From the NCBI GenBank assembly GCA_035296965.1, contig DATGZX010000179.1, positions 1-48,097 on the forward strand: 48,097 nucleotides of DNA. Reading direction: 5' to 3'. A program made the position numbers and the translations under genes. The stretch's first letter is position 1. Each line of letters starts with the position of its first letter. The notes under the pieces were generated by a model. It worked only from the letters and a program-made list of their open reading frames with translations, had not been told where the DNA came from and did no database searches. This DNA comes from DATGZX01 sp035296965. GTDB taxonomy: Bacteria; Planctomycetota; Planctomycetia; Gemmatales; Gemmataceae. This document shows, in pieces, positions 17,456-26,083 of this stretch.

Positions 17456-18880
17456 TTACTGTTGCGAAGGAGAATCGCCCGGGAACCACCAGTGGCGAGA
17501 AGCGGGCTTCTTGTCGAAGGCGGACGCATCGGTCGCCTGCCCGGCCAGACCCGCAGTCGTCGTGTTGGCCGCGGGGCTGAAGCTGTTGTACTGCATCTGC
17601 TGGATCTTCGAGGGGTCAGGCAACGTCGAGACCGGGCTGGTCCCCGCGCTTGGCTTCTGCGATGCCGGCGCCCCGGATCCGTTGGCGCCGGCGGCCGGCA
17701 TGTTCGACGGCATCGGCACCGGGCCGTTCGGGCCCAGCAGCACCGGACCGTTCGGGCTCATCATCATGGGGCCATTAGGGGTCTGGAAGACACGGCCCAC
17801 CGGAATCGCAGGTACTTGCTGTCCTCCAGGGCCGGCCATCTGCCCGCCTGGGGCCATGCCGGGCATCTGCCCGCCGGGCATCATGGGGCGCGCCGCCGCG
17901 CTTGCTCCACGGCCAGGCTGCTGACTGTATGGGCTGGGTGCGTTCATGGCAGGCGTGCCTGGTGCTTCCAGGTCGATGTTGCCTAGCCGGACCACAAGCA
18001 AGATACTGCCTCTGCGGTAAGCTTCGGCGATCGGATCGGCTCCCGGTTGCAGCCGGGTCGAGACCAATTCATCCGGTCCTACCACGGCCAGGTCCTGGAA
18101 TTGCGGATCGGGCAGGTAGACTACCTTGACCACGTAGTTGCCGGCGGCAACCTGGTCGAAGTCTTCATCCGTGAAGGCTACCGGCACCGCGCTGTGAGCC
18201 AAGAAGGTATCGCTCCGGGCATTAGACGGCACGACTTCCAGCGTCGGATAAAGCTCGAGGCCAGGCCGATTGGGAATGTTGCTGAGCTTCAGGCGATAGA
18301 TCGCGGCCTGCACGAAGTTATAACGGCCCGGTGCTTCCAAATGGCTTGCCACCACGGGCTGCCCGGTCGGGCTCGCGCCAAACCAGGAGACCTTCATTCC
18401 CGCAGGTCCGATGAAGCGGACCTCGGTGCGCTTCGAGGGGAATTGCCCGCCGGCAGAACCCGTAAGCGCCCCAACTGCGGCGACGGCGCCGGGCGGGGGC
18501 GTGCCCATGCCCGGAGCAACAGGTTGGAAAGGCATGCCGGCGGGTGAGATGCCTGCCGGAGGCGGCAGCTGGCCGCCCGTCCGCGTGATTCCCGAGCCGG
18601 CGCCGGGAGTCGGCGTGTATCCGGCTTGCTGGATCATATCCATCGGCACGCTCTGGGACATCATGGCCCGAGCTGCTTCAGCTCCCGGAGGAGAAGCCGA
18701 GTATGGCGCCGCCATGCAAACCGGCTGTCCCCAGGGGCCCTGGGCGCCGGGCACGGTCGACGGCCCGTTGGAGTAACTGACACTACCGCCGCCCCAGCCG
18801 CCCATCGAAGGACGCTGATCCATCTCGGCGCAGCCGCTGAGGGCGGCCAGCAGTAAAAACGTACATCCGGTTCGCTTCAT
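17456..18880 (-). CDS. Pro/Gly/Met-rich lipoprotein with module shared with the neighbour
   Basis: 474 residues. A strong ribosome site (GGAGGGGG, 5-6 bases) precedes the ATG at 18880. The N-terminus is a lipoprotein signal with lipobox LSGC, lipidated Cys17. Residues 20-148 are low-complexity (PGAGSGITRTGGQLPPPAG-like). Residues about 150-325 match the module of the downstream DUF11 protein in order: YRLKLSNIPNRPGLELYPTLEV, AVPVAFTDEDFDQV, VVKVVYLPD and SILLVVRLGNIDLE. Residues 330-420 are again Pro/Gly/Met/Asn repeats (MMPGGQMPGMAPGGQMAG and GPNGPV units). Probably an outer-envelope structural or anchoring protein; function unknown. First gene of the pair; divergent from the LolA-like gene. 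Confidence 0.85.
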   Translation of the reverse strand: MKRTGCTFLLLAALSGCAEMDQRPSMGGWGGGSVSYSNGPSTVPGAQGPWGQPVCMAAPYSASPPGAEAARAMMSQSVPMDMIQQAGYTPTPGAGSGITRTGGQLPPPAGISPAGMPFQPVAPGMGTPPPGAVAAVGALTGSAGGQFPSKRTEVRFIGPAGMKVSWFGASPTGQPVVASHLEAPGRYNFVQAAIYRLKLSNIPNRPGLELYPTLEVVPSNARSDTFLAHSAVPVAFTDEDFDQVAAGNYVVKVVYLPDPQFQDLAVVGPDELVSTRLQPGADPIAEAYRRGSILLVVRLGNIDLEAPGTPAMNAPSPYSQQPGRGASAAARPMMPGGQMPGMAPGGQMAGPGGQQVPAIPVGRVFQTPNGPMMMSPNGPVLLGPNGPVPMPSNMPAAGANGSGAPASQKPSAGTSPVSTLPDPSKIQQMQYNSFSPAANTTTAGLAGQATDASAFDKKPASRHWWFPGDSPSQQ

Positions 18881-18930
18881 ACGATCCCCCTCCGGCGCTC
18901 AATCCTCTTTCGTCTGTGGTCGTCCCCGGT

Positions 18931-18936
18931 TATACT
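18931..18936 (+). promoter_or_regulatory. possible -10 box for the LolA-like gene
   Basis: TATACT in the 104-bp gap between divergent starts (18880 minus, 18985 plus). The hexamer 17 bases upstream (TTTCGT) is a poor -35, so this is only a candidate. Confidence 0.25.
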
Positions 18937-18984
18937 CGACCAAAGAGGCTGAATAACTTTCATCAAAACCGGAAAACTTTACCT

Positions 18985-19962
18985 ATGCGGCACCTTCGTT
19001 TCTTTGCACTTCTTGGACTTCCCATCTTGGCAAGTTTCCTCTTTTTTCCGCGAGTCACGCTGAGCCAAGCATCCCCCCAGACACCGCCGCCGTCCGCTCC
19101 CAGCGCCTCGGCCCCGAAGGCAGACCCCAAGGCGTTGGAGACCTTCCACAAGGTCCTGGATCAGCTCGACCCGAAAAAAATCGGTTGGCTGGAGATGGGC
19201 CTTTGGGAAGAAATGCCCTGCCTGCCGCTGCGATTTCAAGCGGATGGAGACTACCTGTCCGGCCCAGATCATCGGCTGCGGCTCAATTTGAAGACTCGGC
19301 TGGGCAGTCAGGAAGGCACGACGAGCGTGGTCAGCGACGGTGTGACGATGTGGACCATTGCCGCGGTCGGCGCTGAGCCGCGTACGATATCGAAACTGGG
19401 CCTGCGCGAGGTCGACGAAGTCCTTAAAACTTCGAGCAAGCAGCTACGCCAGGAAATCTACCAGGTTCAAGGTTTCCAGGGGGTCTTGCCTCTCTTTGAA
19501 AGCCTGGCCCCACAAATGATCTTCACCAAACAAGAGACCGAGCGCTGGCAGACAAATGATGTGCTGAAGCTTACGGCCGTGTGGAACGCCGAGGTGAGCA
19601 AGGCCCAGGCTCCGCCACCCAACCCGTGGCCTCAGCTGATGCCACGAGAGTGCCGCATTCTGGTCGATGCGAAGACGTATTGGCCTCATCGTCTGGAGTT
19701 GTGGGGACCGACGGCACCGCGGGGACCGGACATCTTGTTGCTAGCGATGGAATTTCGGAACCCCAACATCCTCAAGCCTGGCGACAAGGAGCCGGAGCGT
19801 TATTCCCGAGCATTTTCTTTCGACCCAGGTAAGGAAAACGTGCACGACTCGACCAAACAGCAAGTGGAGCGATTATCACAGATCATCGCCGCAATGGCCC
19901 AGCAATCCACGCCCCCGAACGGAAGCGCAGCTCCTTCCACAACGAATTCGCCGCGTCCTTGA
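18985..19962 (+). CDS. secreted protein with a LolA-like fold
   Basis: 325 residues from the ATG at 18985 (MRHLRFFALLGLPILASFLFF), which places the signal peptide at the N-terminus (about 1-29, cleavage near LSQ-A). A Pro/Ala/Ser linker (about 30-50) precedes a domain (about 52-300) with the pattern of LolA/LppX-type lipid-binding half-barrels: LDQLDPKKIGWLEMGLWEE, RFQADGDYLSGPDHRLRLNL, TTSVVSDGVTMWTIAAVG, and CRILVDAKTYWPHRLELWG. Such proteins bind lipid or lipoprotein acyl chains in the periplasm. Planctomycetes carry many copies, so the assignment is at fold level only. Ends in an Asn/Ser/Pro-rich tail. Divergent from the lipoprotein gene. Confidence 0.75.
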   Translation: MRHLRFFALLGLPILASFLFFPRVTLSQASPQTPPPSAPSASAPKADPKALETFHKVLDQLDPKKIGWLEMGLWEEMPCLPLRFQADGDYLSGPDHRLRLNLKTRLGSQEGTTSVVSDGVTMWTIAAVGAEPRTISKLGLREVDEVLKTSSKQLRQEIYQVQGFQGVLPLFESLAPQMIFTKQETERWQTNDVLKLTAVWNAEVSKAQAPPPNPWPQLMPRECRILVDAKTYWPHRLELWGPTAPRGPDILLLAMEFRNPNILKPGDKEPERYSRAFSFDPGKENVHDSTKQQVERLSQIIAAMAQQSTPPNGSAAPSTTNSPRP

Positions 19963-20082
19963 TGGCAATCCTGGCCTCGAGCCCTCTTCTTTGATCGTGC
20001 GCGCCAATATCCTGCGGGGCGGGCTCGTGCCTCGGAGTTGTGGGTCGGCGCCAGTACGCTTGTCTCCTCACTCCCTCTGCAA

Positions 20083-20489
20083 GTGAATGTGGTGAATGTT
20101 GTGAATGTTTTTCCCGCCCACGTTTACGGACACACGCGGACACCGGGGCGCGCGTGGGGTCCGGAAAACATTCACCACATTCACTAGCTTTACGTAAGAT
20201 GCTGAAAAATAACGCCTTACAAAAGTGAATGTGGTCGGCCAACATTCACTCGACATTCACTTCGGGCTCTCGGGTGTGAACGTGGTGAACGTTGTGAACG
20301 TTTTCCGTGCTCCTTGACTATGTGCACATCCAGGCACGTGCGTACATTAAGGGTCTGGGAAAACGTTCACCAGGTTCACTCCTCTTTGCCGGAATTGGCC
20401 GTAACTCCTTAATCGATAATTCGTTAGTCCTCTTTGGCCTCCGGTTCGATGTTCACCCGGATGTTCACGTGGTGTTCACCCACGTTCAC
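20083..20489. repeat. array of 17 GTGAAYGT / ACRTTCAC octamers in hairpin units
   Basis: Forward octamers at 20083, 20092, 20101, 20225, 20276, 20285 and 20294; reverse-complement octamers at 20168, 20177, 20242, 20253, 20363, 20372, 20449, 20461, 20472 and 20482 (three or four with one change). Where tandem they recur every 9 bases. Unit A (20083-20184) and unit B (20276-20379) each have three forward copies, about 60-bases of unlike spacer, then two inverted copies, and can form 19-22 bp stems. Unit A uses GTGAATGT/ACATTCAC, unit B GTGAACGT/ACGTTCAC, so both arms changed together. Not a CRISPR (no spacer regularity) and not DnaA boxes. The role is unknown: protein-binding iterons, a structured RNA, or a mobile hairpin. 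Confidence 0.8.
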
Positions 20490-20774
20490 CCAGAAGCTTC
20501 ATAGAGGGTCGGGCCCCACTTTCCGCAGGCCTCAAATGCCGTCGGAGTGACTCCTTCCTCTACGGGACAAGCGCGGTTGCCTAAACTGAATCAGGGCCGG
20601 CGGATAAAGTAACGAGTTAGCGATGATGGATCTAAAGCTCGCGTCCGGGTAACCTGGCTAAATTTTTCCGGTTTTAACGACGATAGGGATAGTATCGGAT
20701 TTTACCGCATGCGCGGATGGTCTGTCCGGGGCTCGGGGAAATCGTCCGCACGAGGATTATTTGGGCTAGACAAT
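20490..20774. other. leader region of the porin gene
   Basis: About 285 bases between the octamer array and the porin start. AT-rich near 20660-20705 (AAATTTTTCCGGTTTTAACG and CGATAGGGATAGTATCGG, the latter a small inverted repeat). It likely holds the porin promoter; no gene or RNA recognised. Confidence 0.35.
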
Positions 20775-22346
20775 ATGCATATGCTGGGTAAGCGCGCTCG
20801 GATGCTCGTTTCTGGTTTGGCCCTGGCTGGGCTTATTCCCTTGTCTGAGGCAAAGGCACAAGCGCCAAACATGCCACCCCCGCTTCCTCCAATTCAAGGC
20901 AATCCATTCCCCAATCAAAGCTTTGTTCAGGCGCCGTCTGCCCCGCTGCCGGCTTATACTCAGACCAATCCAGTGAACACGGTGAACATGCAGGGACCAG
21001 TCTTGCAGCCCTCGGGCAGCGGTATTCCGGATAACTCTGTCCCCGCCGCCCCCATGGAGGCCCAGGCCGGTACAACCGGGGAGGTTTCGTCACTCACCGC
21101 CCCGCTCAATCCCAGTTCGATCAAGCTTGGCGAAATCGGCGGAAAGGCGCTCACGGCAGGATGGGACGACGGCTTCTTCATCAAGTCCGAAGACAGGCAA
21201 TTCATACTGCGCATCACCGGCCAGATTCAGGCGGATTACCGGGATTATCCAATCAAGGATGATACCCAGGACATCGATAACTTTTTCCTCCGGCGGGCGC
21301 GTTTCGGTCTCGAAGCGACGATGTTCAACTACTATGAGTTTCGCTTCCTCCCCGACTTCGGCCAGGGCAAGGCAGTGATTCAGGACTCTTACCTCAACGT
21401 CCACTATTGGGACGCCTTCCAGTTCACGGCCGGCAAATTCAAGCAGCCATTCAGTTACGAACAGCTGATTCAAGACCGCTATGTGCCGACCATGGAACGA
21501 TCGCTCATCGACCAGCTAGTGCCCGCCCGCGACATCGGGCTGATGCTGCACGGTGAACACCTGGTAAAGGACCAATTTGATTGGGCCGTCTCTGTCTCCA
21601 ACGGCGAGATCAACGGTGACGGCGATACCAACAACCAGAAGGACGTGAACGCAAGGCTTGCCTATCGACCATTTGCCAGCTTGGCGGAACCGGGCGCCAT
21701 TTTGCACGGCCTCCAGGTTGGCTTTGCGGTGACGACGGGGGTCGAGGACGAAACCCTCAGTCCCGATCCCATCAAAACGCCCTCGGGCGTGCGCTGGCTT
21801 ACTTTCAACTCCACGGTGCGCGCTGACGGCGTACGCAACCGCTATAGCCCAGAGTTAGCCTACTTCTGGCGCTCGTTGGGATTCGCCGCCCAGTACTACA
21901 GTGAAGACGAAAAAGTGATAGCGACCGCCCTTGCCAAGCAGAGACAAGACATCGACATCGAAGGCGGCTACGTTCTGTTCACCTGGCTTCTGACCGGAGA
22001 AGAGCGCACCGGTTACAGCGAGCAAATTGTGCCCCGGGCCTCGTTTTCACCCACGCGACCTATCTGCTGCCCGGGCGCGTGGGAACTGGTGCTCCGCGCC
22101 TCACGCTTGCGTTTCGACAACGGGATCTTCACGCCCGGCGTCGGCCAGCTTGCCGATCCAACCAAAAACAGTAGCGGTGCCACGGAGTTGACCACAGGGT
22201 TCAACTGGTATTTCAACGCCTGGGTGCGCATGCAGTTCAATTATGAACATGCCTGGTATGACGACCCCGTCCAGTTCAGCATAGGCATCGCCGGTCTGCA
22301 CAAGGACTCCGATGCCCTGATGACTCGTTTCCAGATCATCTTCTAA
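20775..22346 (+). CDS. phosphate-selective porin O/P-like outer membrane protein
   Basis: 523 residues if started at the ATG at 20775 (another at 20781; the frame is open to 20709, none with a good ribosome site). Signal peptide to about residue 28 (SEAKAQA), then a Pro-rich, low-complexity leader (about 30-120, MPPPLPPIQGNPFPNQ). The rest is a beta-barrel of the OprO/OprP family: FILRITGQIQADYRDYP, DNFFLRRARFGLEATMFNYY, EFRFLPDFGQGKAVIQDSYL, FTAGKFKQPFSYEQL, DIGLMLHG, and a C-terminus ending in LMTRFQIIF with the terminal aromatic Phe typical of outer-membrane barrels. OprP takes up phosphate or polyphosphate; substrate selectivity is not readable here. A large isolated gene behind the octamer array. 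Confidence 0.88.
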   Translation: MHMLGKRARMLVSGLALAGLIPLSEAKAQAPNMPPPLPPIQGNPFPNQSFVQAPSAPLPAYTQTNPVNTVNMQGPVLQPSGSGIPDNSVPAAPMEAQAGTTGEVSSLTAPLNPSSIKLGEIGGKALTAGWDDGFFIKSEDRQFILRITGQIQADYRDYPIKDDTQDIDNFFLRRARFGLEATMFNYYEFRFLPDFGQGKAVIQDSYLNVHYWDAFQFTAGKFKQPFSYEQLIQDRYVPTMERSLIDQLVPARDIGLMLHGEHLVKDQFDWAVSVSNGEINGDGDTNNQKDVNARLAYRPFASLAEPGAILHGLQVGFAVTTGVEDETLSPDPIKTPSGVRWLTFNSTVRADGVRNRYSPELAYFWRSLGFAAQYYSEDEKVIATALAKQRQDIDIEGGYVLFTWLLTGEERTGYSEQIVPRASFSPTRPICCPGAWELVLRASRLRFDNGIFTPGVGQLADPTKNSSGATELTTGFNWYFNAWVRMQFNYEHAWYDDPVQFSIGIAGLHKDSDALMTRFQIIF

Positions 22347-22410
22347 CCGGATCGGCGTTGGCCGTTCGCAAAAACGGAGCATCACCGTCTCTATATCACC
22401 GTGCTTGAGT

Positions 22411-22474
22411 CGGCAGCGGCGTAGGACAGATTTCCCAATCTGTCCGGTCAGGTTGGAAACCTGACCTACTGCCG
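22411..22474. repeat. three-stem palindromic element downstream of the porin
   Basis: An outer stem CGGCAG/CTGCCG (22411-22416 with 22469-22474) encloses two adjacent hairpins: GGACAGATT/AATCTGTCC (22424-22432 with 22437-22445) and GGTCAGGTT/AACCTGACC (22446-22454 with 22458-22466). It lies between the convergent porin (ends 22346) and ABC-2 permease (ends 22508). It may terminate both; its form and wording match a dispersed repeat type I associate with planctomycetes. Confidence 0.7.
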
Positions 22475-22507
22475 AATCCCGCACGGTCATTTAGTGCGTA
22501 GGGCCGA

Positions 22508-24388
22508 CTATTTATGAAGCTCCGGGCTCTGGCCCCCGGACCGTGCAGTGCTGCTCGGCGGCGCTGCCAAGGACGACGGCTCGCCCTGTGCGGGCGTTTG
22601 AAGATCTGCCGACGAATCGACCGGCTGTCTCAACTCGCGCTTGCGCTCATCGAGCCGTTGATAGTGCTTGCGCAGGGCGCTTGTCAGCGAGCGGATGAAG
22701 TTGCGGCCGTAGCGCTCCTGCGAGTCGACGAAGGATTCCGTGTCGCCGATCTTGCCGACGGCCCTGCGCCACAGAACCCAGGTCGTCCCCAAAGCTCCCA
22801 AAGCACAGATGCTCATCGTGACGCCGAGCGTTATGTCTTTGTAGCCAAGCACGGCAAGAAAGAACGCGACAAAGGGAATGATCGTGCAGCCTAACCACAG
22901 GAAGGCGCATGCAAATACCGCGAGGATGCCGAAGCAATAGGCGTAGCCGGCAGCCAGCGTCGCGACGAGGCTGCGCCAGGAGCTTGTCGCCCGTGCCGAG
23001 CATGACAGTCCGGCCGCGGCCATGTACACCAGCGCGATCCAATCGATGAGCAGCATCGATAACGTAAACCCAACGGCACCGGCGCGGCTAACCTTATCCT
23101 GGAACGCCATGATCGTTGCCGGGATGGCGAACGCAAGGTAATAGGGATAGACCGAACGCAGAATGCCGCTGGCCTTGTCCTCGACGATCTCCCAGGTGTC
23201 CATCGGCGTCAGCAGCAGGGAATCCCACGTGCTGCGCTCACGTTCCCCAGAAATCGCGCCGGAAGCCCGTACGCCGACGATGAAACTGAGCAGCACGCCG
23301 GCAACTCCTCCTTGAAGAATGAAGTAGCTGGGTTCCCTTTCGAATAGCACCCACCTGGAGGAAGCGTAGGTAGCGCCTGCGATCGCCGCGACGCCAACCC
23401 AGCGCCACATCCCCCGGCCGGCGGAGCTCTCACGCCAAAGAATGGGCTCGTCGGACACGGCGCGGCGCCAGCGCAGCCTGCGCGGTTTGCGGCGCGAACC
23501 TTCCATGTAGCGGATCGTGCTGGGTCGCAATCGCCAAATCGACAGCCCCAGCCACGCAAGGCAAAAACCTCCGGAACAAAGCAGCATCGTCTTCAGCCGG
23601 GCGCCGAATTCCCGGAGGTCGTTCGCCCCCCATGTGGGATCCAGGACGTAGAGCGGGTTCAAACAGTTCAAAACGTCAGTTACTCGAGTCAACTGCTGAA
23701 TGAGAGTCGGCGCAGGTCTATAGCCCAGCAGAAGCAACCAAAGACTCCAGTAGTTAAGGGCCCAGATGAGCGAACCGGCAAGGCCAAACCACAGGTAGAC
23801 GCGCAACACCGCTTCGCTGGTTTGCCTGCTGCGCACAGACGCCCAGATGCTTGCCGTCCCAAGCACGACGAGCGCGACCGCAGTCATCAGCGCGAGACAA
23901 AGAAGCGGTGCAATGGGCCGATGGCCATAGCCTGTGACCAGCCAGAGCACCGGCCAGCCCACAAACGACAGGAAGGCCACCTGCGCGAGCCGGCCCAACA
24001 GCTTGCCGATGATGATTTCCCACGACGTGACGTCGGCAGTCAGGAGGTGCTGAAGAGTTCCCTGGGCCTTTTCGTCGGTGATGGCGCCGGCCACGAACGC
24101 CGGCGTGGCAATGAGGAGGAACACGAAATGCTCTACCAGAAAGAGTCCGTAATAAGCATCGACGAACCGGTTGATTGCGAGCACTTGCAACCGCTCTGCG
24201 GCAAGTAGGTGGATCAGGAAAAGGCCAGCGCATTGCGCAATCTGCCAAGCCGCCAGCACTCGGCGAAAGGTCTGCAGCCGGTTGCGCCGGCCTCCCAGCA
24301 TGATTTCGAGGGATAAAACGGGCCCGATCATGATAATCGTCGCCAAACGCCGGGGCGAGGGGAGAACATTTGCTGCCGCTTGATTCAT
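22508..24388 (-). CDS. ABC-2 type transporter permease
   Basis: 626 residues, with about twelve hydrophobic segments in two halves (TMs about residues 45-65, 88-112, 138-165, 170-195, 208-232, 268-288; then 330-348, 355-378, 425-450, 455-478, 488-515, 518-545). The loops have the ABC-2 hallmarks: FVAGAITDEKAQGTLQHLL and SGERERSTWDSLLLTPMDTWEIVEDK, where the second is a repeat of the first. It should form the membrane part of an exporter, but no ATP-binding gene is adjacent, so the partner is elsewhere. The C-terminal tail (about 570-626) is charged and Pro/Ser-rich. AAAGAGC lies just before ATG. Confidence 0.85.
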   Translation of the reverse strand: MNQAAANVLPSPRRLATIIMIGPVLSLEIMLGGRRNRLQTFRRVLAAWQIAQCAGLFLIHLLAAERLQVLAINRFVDAYYGLFLVEHFVFLLIATPAFVAGAITDEKAQGTLQHLLTADVTSWEIIIGKLLGRLAQVAFLSFVGWPVLWLVTGYGHRPIAPLLCLALMTAVALVVLGTASIWASVRSRQTSEAVLRVYLWFGLAGSLIWALNYWSLWLLLLGYRPAPTLIQQLTRVTDVLNCLNPLYVLDPTWGANDLREFGARLKTMLLCSGGFCLAWLGLSIWRLRPSTIRYMEGSRRKPRRLRWRRAVSDEPILWRESSAGRGMWRWVGVAAIAGATYASSRWVLFEREPSYFILQGGVAGVLLSFIVGVRASGAISGERERSTWDSLLLTPMDTWEIVEDKASGILRSVYPYYLAFAIPATIMAFQDKVSRAGAVGFTLSMLLIDWIALVYMAAAGLSCSARATSSWRSLVATLAAGYAYCFGILAVFACAFLWLGCTIIPFVAFFLAVLGYKDITLGVTMSICALGALGTTWVLWRRAVGKIGDTESFVDSQERYGRNFIRSLTSALRKHYQRLDERKRELRQPVDSSADLQTPAQGEPSSLAAPPSSTARSGGQSPELHK

Positions 24389-24397
24389 GCTCTTTTT

Positions 24398-24503
24398 TGG
24401 ACTGCGGCGCTTTTCAGTCGCTTTAATTTATGCTGTTTTTCACACAGTGTTACCGATCGAGCAGGCAAGGAAAACCAAAGCGGCGGAAAAGCGCCGCAGT
24501 CCA
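24398..24503. repeat. 106-base element with perfect 18-bp terminal inverted repeats
   Basis: TGGACTGCGGCGCTTTTC (24398-24415) is the exact complement of 24486-24503, with 70 bases between. It fills most of the 140-bp gap between the deacetylase end (24529) and the permease start (24388), both minus strand. It could be a miniature inverted-repeat element or a large hairpin terminator; no target-site duplication is obvious. Confidence 0.65.
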
Positions 24504-24528
24504 GAATTTGTCATTACCATGTAGCGGG

Positions 24529-25542
24529 CTATTGGCCGGCTTTGCTTGCCGCTGGTCCCTCTCCGGCAGCATGCTTCTTGAACCGGGCCATAACTTCTTT
24601 CCAGTCAGTCACGATGATGTCGTTGTCCCTGATGTAGCGCTGCACGACGGGATCGCCGAGGAGGCGATTTTCCCAGGCCCGTTGCTGCCAGGAGTGCGTG
24701 ATCTTCTTCAAGCCTTCCGTTTCTATCGACGGGTGGAAGATGATCTCGTTCAAACCGGCCGGGAACAGGCGGATCTGCTCCAGGAACTTCTCGCGCTTCT
24801 GCTCATAGGTCTTGCCTTCGCCGACGGAATGAAAATCGTCCAGTTTCGGCAGGGTGTAACCGGCCAACAGTTTCAGGCTGGCGGCAGTGATCGGGTAGCC
24901 TTGGTTCTTGAATTTCTCGATGGTCCGCGGCGTCATCTCGATCACCATGGCCGGGATCTGTTCCTCCATGGCCACGCGCAGGTACGCCTGGGTATAGTCC
25001 GGACGGGCGTAGACCGTGCCCATGTGCGTATCGATGTGCGAGGGCTGCATGCCGAACTTGCGGGCACGGGCGAGCTGGGCGCGGATCTCGGTCGCCACTT
25101 CGCCCGGCTGCGCCGACAGCGCGACGCTGCGCACGTCGGCAAACATGTAGCCAAACGGATCGATCAAACCTTTCACCTTGTCGTGCGGCGCTACGGGGGC
25201 CCAGCGGTAGTATTTCCACTCGCTGGTGAACGTGAGGTGCAAGCCGACGTCATACTCCGGATGGTCGACGCACCAGGCCGCCATTTCGTTGAACCAGGGG
25301 CACGGCACCATGGCGGCAGCTGAGCGATAGTCGCCTCGCGTCAGCGCTTGCTGAGCCGCCTGGCTCGCCTCGTAGCACATGCCCACGTCGTCTGCATGGA
25401 AAATGACGACGCGCTTACCTGCCGGCCATCCGAGCCGCTCGCCCCACGTTTTCGACTCGGGCTCCACGGCGCGCGCGCCCTCGACCTGCACACCGAGCAC
25501 CGAGAGGATCGCCGTCGCGAAGAACATCCAGCATGTTTTCAT
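24529..25542 (-). CDS. ChbG/YdjC-family deacetylase, secreted
   Basis: 337 residues; start at 25542 (MKTCWMFFATAIL) has AAAGGA about 7 bases upstream, and upstream frame to 25773 is unsupported. Signal peptide about 1-26. The YdjC/ChbG-type carbohydrate deacetylase fold is clear: metal-binding ADD in IFHADDVGMCYEASQ near residue 50, DVGLHLTF, the HIDTHMGT metal-site motif and EIIFHPSIETEG with the late His. The family uses a divalent metal to remove N-acetyl groups from chito-oligosaccharides or hopanoid intermediates (HpnK). The signal peptide suggests action outside the cytoplasm on glycan fragments; the exact substrate is unknown. Confidence 0.88.
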   Translation of the reverse strand: MKTCWMFFATAILSVLGVQVEGARAVEPESKTWGERLGWPAGKRVVIFHADDVGMCYEASQAAQQALTRGDYRSAAAMVPCPWFNEMAAWCVDHPEYDVGLHLTFTSEWKYYRWAPVAPHDKVKGLIDPFGYMFADVRSVALSAQPGEVATEIRAQLARARKFGMQPSHIDTHMGTVYARPDYTQAYLRVAMEEQIPAMVIEMTPRTIEKFKNQGYPITAASLKLLAGYTLPKLDDFHSVGEGKTYEQKREKFLEQIRLFPAGLNEIIFHPSIETEGLKKITHSWQQRAWENRLLGDPVVQRYIRDNDIIVTDWKEVMARFKKHAAGEGPAASKAGQ

Positions 25543-25756
25543 GGGTCTTCCTTTGAAACGATCAGCACGAACGTCCAGAATGCTCGCACATCCAGTTGAC
25601 GTTGTCCAGGGTGCGTCCACCAGATTCCACGCGCAAGGAGCGTGGACGCCCCCCAACGGGCCGCTGCGAAATTCGTTGAGAGCGAAGGAGAAAGTGATTG
25701 GACGACCGACTAGCGTACCGTTAGAGTCCATCCCAGAACTGGAACGCCATTTCCCA

Positions 25757-26044
25757 ATGCAAGGGCTGTACACTGTGGCTTCGACCTCATATCGTCGATG
25801 GAGAACGACTCGCGCCTCGGCTCTGGATGAAATTGCCCGCGCTCATGCGGCAATTGGCGGCACGGCTCGCGGCCGTCGATTCACGACACAACAAATCAAT
25901 CAAGCCTACGCGATGTTACTAGCCTCCCAGTTCCAGGGGTTTTGTCGGGATCTTCATTCTGAGTCCATGGATCCTGTTGTCGCCGTGATCGCTCCACCGG
26001 CTCGATTGCGCAACTTAGTCATGAAGGGCGGCCCGGATGATTGA
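25757..26044 (+). pseudogene. remnant of a HEPN-like protein gene (N-terminal half only)
   Basis: 95 codons from ATG 25757; a GTG at 25775 with AAGGGC nine bases upstream would give 89. The segment YRRWRTTRASALDEIARAH..., GRRFTTQQINQAYAMLLASQ, FQGFCRDLHSE looks like the start of a family of about 200 residues that I recall as HEPN-like (RiboL-PSP-HEPN type), whose second half carries WRNAIAHQDF with the R-x4-6-H motif. Here the protein stops after PARLRNLVMKGGPDD and I do not find the second half in any frame downstream. The call therefore rests on memory of the family. On the plus strand between minus-strand operons. Confidence 0.45.
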
Positions 26045-26083
26045 TAAGCTGAGCGTGTTTCATTGCGGGCGGTCACGTTCCCA

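Noticed and set aside
20040..20228. Small ORFs reading through the octamer array (Val-Asn-Val or Cys-Gly-Glu repeats)
   Set aside because: Their repeats follow from the DNA octamer on both strands and have no ribosome site or other protein features.
20083..20489. CRISPR array or DnaA-box origin
   Set aside because: The octamers recur every 9 bases without unique spacers, no cas or dnaA/dnaN gene is near, and the motif lacks the TTATNCACA consensus.
24430..25323. 297-codon plus-strand frame opposite the ChbG-type deacetylase
   Set aside because: Antisense shadow; the minus strand gene has signal peptide, ribosome site and metal-site motifs.
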